A DNA stretch of 64,000 nt. Source: Pratylenchus scribneri (Eukaryota; Nematoda; Chromadorea; Rhabditida; Pratylenchidae). The position numbers and the translations under genes are program-made. A model generated the notes under the pieces. The model was not told the origin of the DNA and did not search any database. It was given only the letters and a program-made list of their open reading frames with translations. This document shows, in pieces, positions 62,231 to 64,000 of this stretch; position 1 is the stretch's first letter, and the number at the start of each line of letters is the position of its first letter. Location of the stretch: contig JAQSEB010000153.1 in NCBI GenBank assembly GCA_030063045.1, forward strand, positions 362,902 through 426,901, written 5' to 3'.

Positions 62231-63080
62231 CAGGGATGCCAGATTACCTTCCTGAGGGGGCATTTGCCCCCTTTTTGAGATTTTGCCCCCTTTTTTGCCC
62301 CCTCAGCAGAGATGCCCCCCAAATGCCCCCTTTTTAAAATTTTGACATTTTTTTCTCTTTTTGATATTTTTTTGCTAAAATTTCTCGCAGCGTGGCAAAT
62401 TTTGGTTAAAATTTCTCTCTGCGAGGCCATTTTTAGCTTAATTTTTTCCCTGCGGGGCTATTTTTTTACAAATTTTTCTCTTAAGGGGGCATTTTTCGTT
62501 AAATTTTCTTGCTACGCGGCCATTTTTTGCAGGGATGCCATAATACCGGGGAAACCCGGCATTTGCCGGGGTTTTGATGTGCCGGCCGGGGTTTTGCCGG
62601 GGTTTTGACGATGCCGGGGTTTTTGCCGGGGTTTTCATATTTTGCCGGGTTTTTGTCAGGTTTTCATATTTTTGACTAAAATTCGTCCCTGCGGGGCTAT
62701 TTTTAGAGCTTAGGATATCTTTATTTCGCAACCTGAATTGCTCAAACAAGTCAAGTCACAAGAGAAATATAAAGTATAAAAATTTTTAAAGCTTTAATAT
62801 TGTATTTTAACACGTTTTAAAAAAGCCGGGTTTTTTGCCGGGGTTTTGAAATTTTTTGCCGGGGTTTTGCCGGGTTTTTGGACCCGAATGCCGGGGTTTT
62901 GCATTTTGGAGATGGCATCCCTGATTTTTTGTTAAAAAATTTTACTGCACATCGTCTAATTTTATTTCATTAGGGCAATTTTGCTATTAATTTTTCTTTT
63001 GAATAGCCATTTTTCGTTAAAATTTTCAACTGCGGAAAAAAATTGACTCTGCGCACTTAAAAAACGACTATGACATCCCC
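62231..63080. repeat. GGGGGCATTTT-type repeat, reverse copy of 56330-57081
   Basis: Starts CAGGGATGCCAGATTACCTT and holds GGGGGCATTTGCCCCC and the same ~40-bp units as the 56.3-57.1-kb element, in opposite orientation (GCGGGGCTATTTTT, AATTTCTCTCTGCGAGGCCA). Sequence near 63050-63080 (AAAAAACGACTATGACATCC) matches 56583-56605. It is interrupted by the insertion at 62530-62923. Confidence 0.7.
62530..62923. mobile_element. 394-bp hAT-like element nested in the previous repeat
   Basis: Ends CAGGGATGCCATAAT and complement CAGGGATGCCATCTC; flanked by a perfect 8-bp direct repeat ATTTTTTG (62522-62529, 62924-62931). Filled with CCGGGGTTTTGCCGGG repeats near both ends. No coding capacity. Its CAGGGATGCCA end is shared with the start of the surrounding repeat at 62231, so both probably use one transposase. 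Confidence 0.92.
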
Positions 63081-63129
63081 TCAATCTTGTGCTCAGTCAA
63101 AAATTTAATTTTTCAATTCAGAAACATCT

Positions 63130-64000
63130 GTAGTGGGTTCATAAGAACGTGGTAACGGTTATTTAACCATGACCTCGTGGTTAGGTAACCAGGTGACCCG
63201 GTTCATAAGATGTTACCACCGATTTTTGGTTAAGTTACCTGGTCAATTAACCATGAGCTCATGGTAAAAATCTACCCCGGTTCATAAGAAAGTTACTACG
63301 TGGTTAAATAACCACGAGTTCATGGTAAAATTGCTACCATGCCCTCTAGCTCGGTAACAAAAGTTACTACCAACTTTGTGGCCTTATAAAAAATAAGGAA
63401 TTTAATTTAAAAATATGAAATAATTTTTCTCTTATAGATTGAAGTCTCCTCTATTCATCCATATAAATTTTATATTTTTTCGTCCATTTATTGTTTAATT
63501 AAAATTAAAAATAAAAAGGGAGGTAAAAATGCCATTTTTACAGGGAAAATCATCTTTGAAATTACATAAATCATTATTTAATAATCTAAAAAAATTTAAA
63601 ATAGTTTCATCTTATAGAATTGATATTCCTCTATCGATCCATATAAAATTTTCTTAAAATTTTTTTATTTTAAATTTTTTATAAAGCATGGAAGAAAAAT
63701 AGCATCAAATAACACCGATTCGGTCGAGCTATACCTCATTCGATAGAGCTCGACGAGCTAAATCCGAATATGGAAAAATTTTAATGCGACAAACATTTTT
63801 GGCCAAATTATGGATTATTTTTATTCATTTTCCCTCAAAAGTTAAGGGTTACCCGGTTCCCAGTTCATAAGACGATGGTTTACTAGCATCTTATGGTCAC
63901 TTTTCAGAATTTCTTATGAACGGAGTTGGTAGTAATTTAACCAGGTTATTTGACCTTGGTCAAATTACTAGGTCATTTAACTATGGTTATTTAACCACGT
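63130..64000. mobile_element. Foldback-like element cut by the window edge
   Basis: 63130-63360 has repeated modules GGTTCATAAG, GGTTATTTAACCATG and GTGGTTAAATAACCACG. 63850-64000 carries them again, largely in the opposite order and orientation (CTTATGAAC, GGTTATTTAACCACGT). In between, 63700-63790 holds GATAGAGCTCGACGAGCTAA, related to the arms of the 43807 element. The right end lies beyond 64000. Confidence 0.6.

Noticed and set aside
62170..62749. Frames of 86-103 codons
   Set aside because: They fall in the GGGGGCATTTT repeat and the nested hAT-like element.

Overview
Strongly AT-rich eukaryotic DNA, most likely from a nematode. Genes are split by many short introns (often 42-60 bp) with GT...(T)TTTAG or TTTCAG ends. 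Several start codons sit directly behind an intron-type acceptor with no upstream exon, as expected for spliced-leader trans-splicing. Most encoded proteins are secreted or GPI-anchored and look lineage-specific. Species is not determined; very low GC and transthyretin-like modules would fit a clade IV nematode such as a root-knot species, but that is inference.

Layout. 1-2190: a ~167-bp satellite array. 3.5-9.3 kb: an intact four-module cysteine-rich (Ly6/ET-like) surface protein gene on the minus strand, flanked by two decayed copies, plus a small MITE. 9.4-12.0 kb: diverged satellite relatives and a large A-rich minisatellite. 13.6-15.9 kb (minus): a secreted C-x-W plus transthyretin-like protein with three near-identical mini-introns. 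16.6-31.4 kb: three paralogous, large, many-exon secreted proteins (two minus, one plus, the inner pair divergent) whose C-terminal part resembles the aerolysin-like ETX/MTX2 fold. 32.5-33.6 kb (plus): a second C-x-W plus transthyretin-like gene. 34.6-40.7 kb (plus): a cluster of GPI-anchored three-finger-like genes, two intact and two decayed, followed by or interleaved with a transposon-broken acidic coding remnant. 41.2-49.8 kb (minus): a fourth and largest member of the aerolysin-like family, with a unique long central exon. 50.7-61.3 kb (minus): a secreted protein made of about ten C-x-W modules, one per phase-1 exon. The right end is repeat-rich.

Mobile elements are frequent and lie mainly in introns and spacers. 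Seven have defined target-site duplications: 8 bp (8094-8280, 37949-38657, 59801-60621, 62530-62923) and 9 bp (27976-28415, 52292-54341, 57549-57967). A giant foldback at 46786-48496 has only a possible TAA duplication.

As a whole the window reads as a young, fast-evolving cluster of secreted protein families (candidate aerolysin-like, three-finger-like, transthyretin-like and C-x-W modules), growing by tandem duplication and exon shuffling and decaying by indels and transposon insertion. Exon models below were built by eye from splice signals, reading phase and paralogue comparison; no database search was possible.
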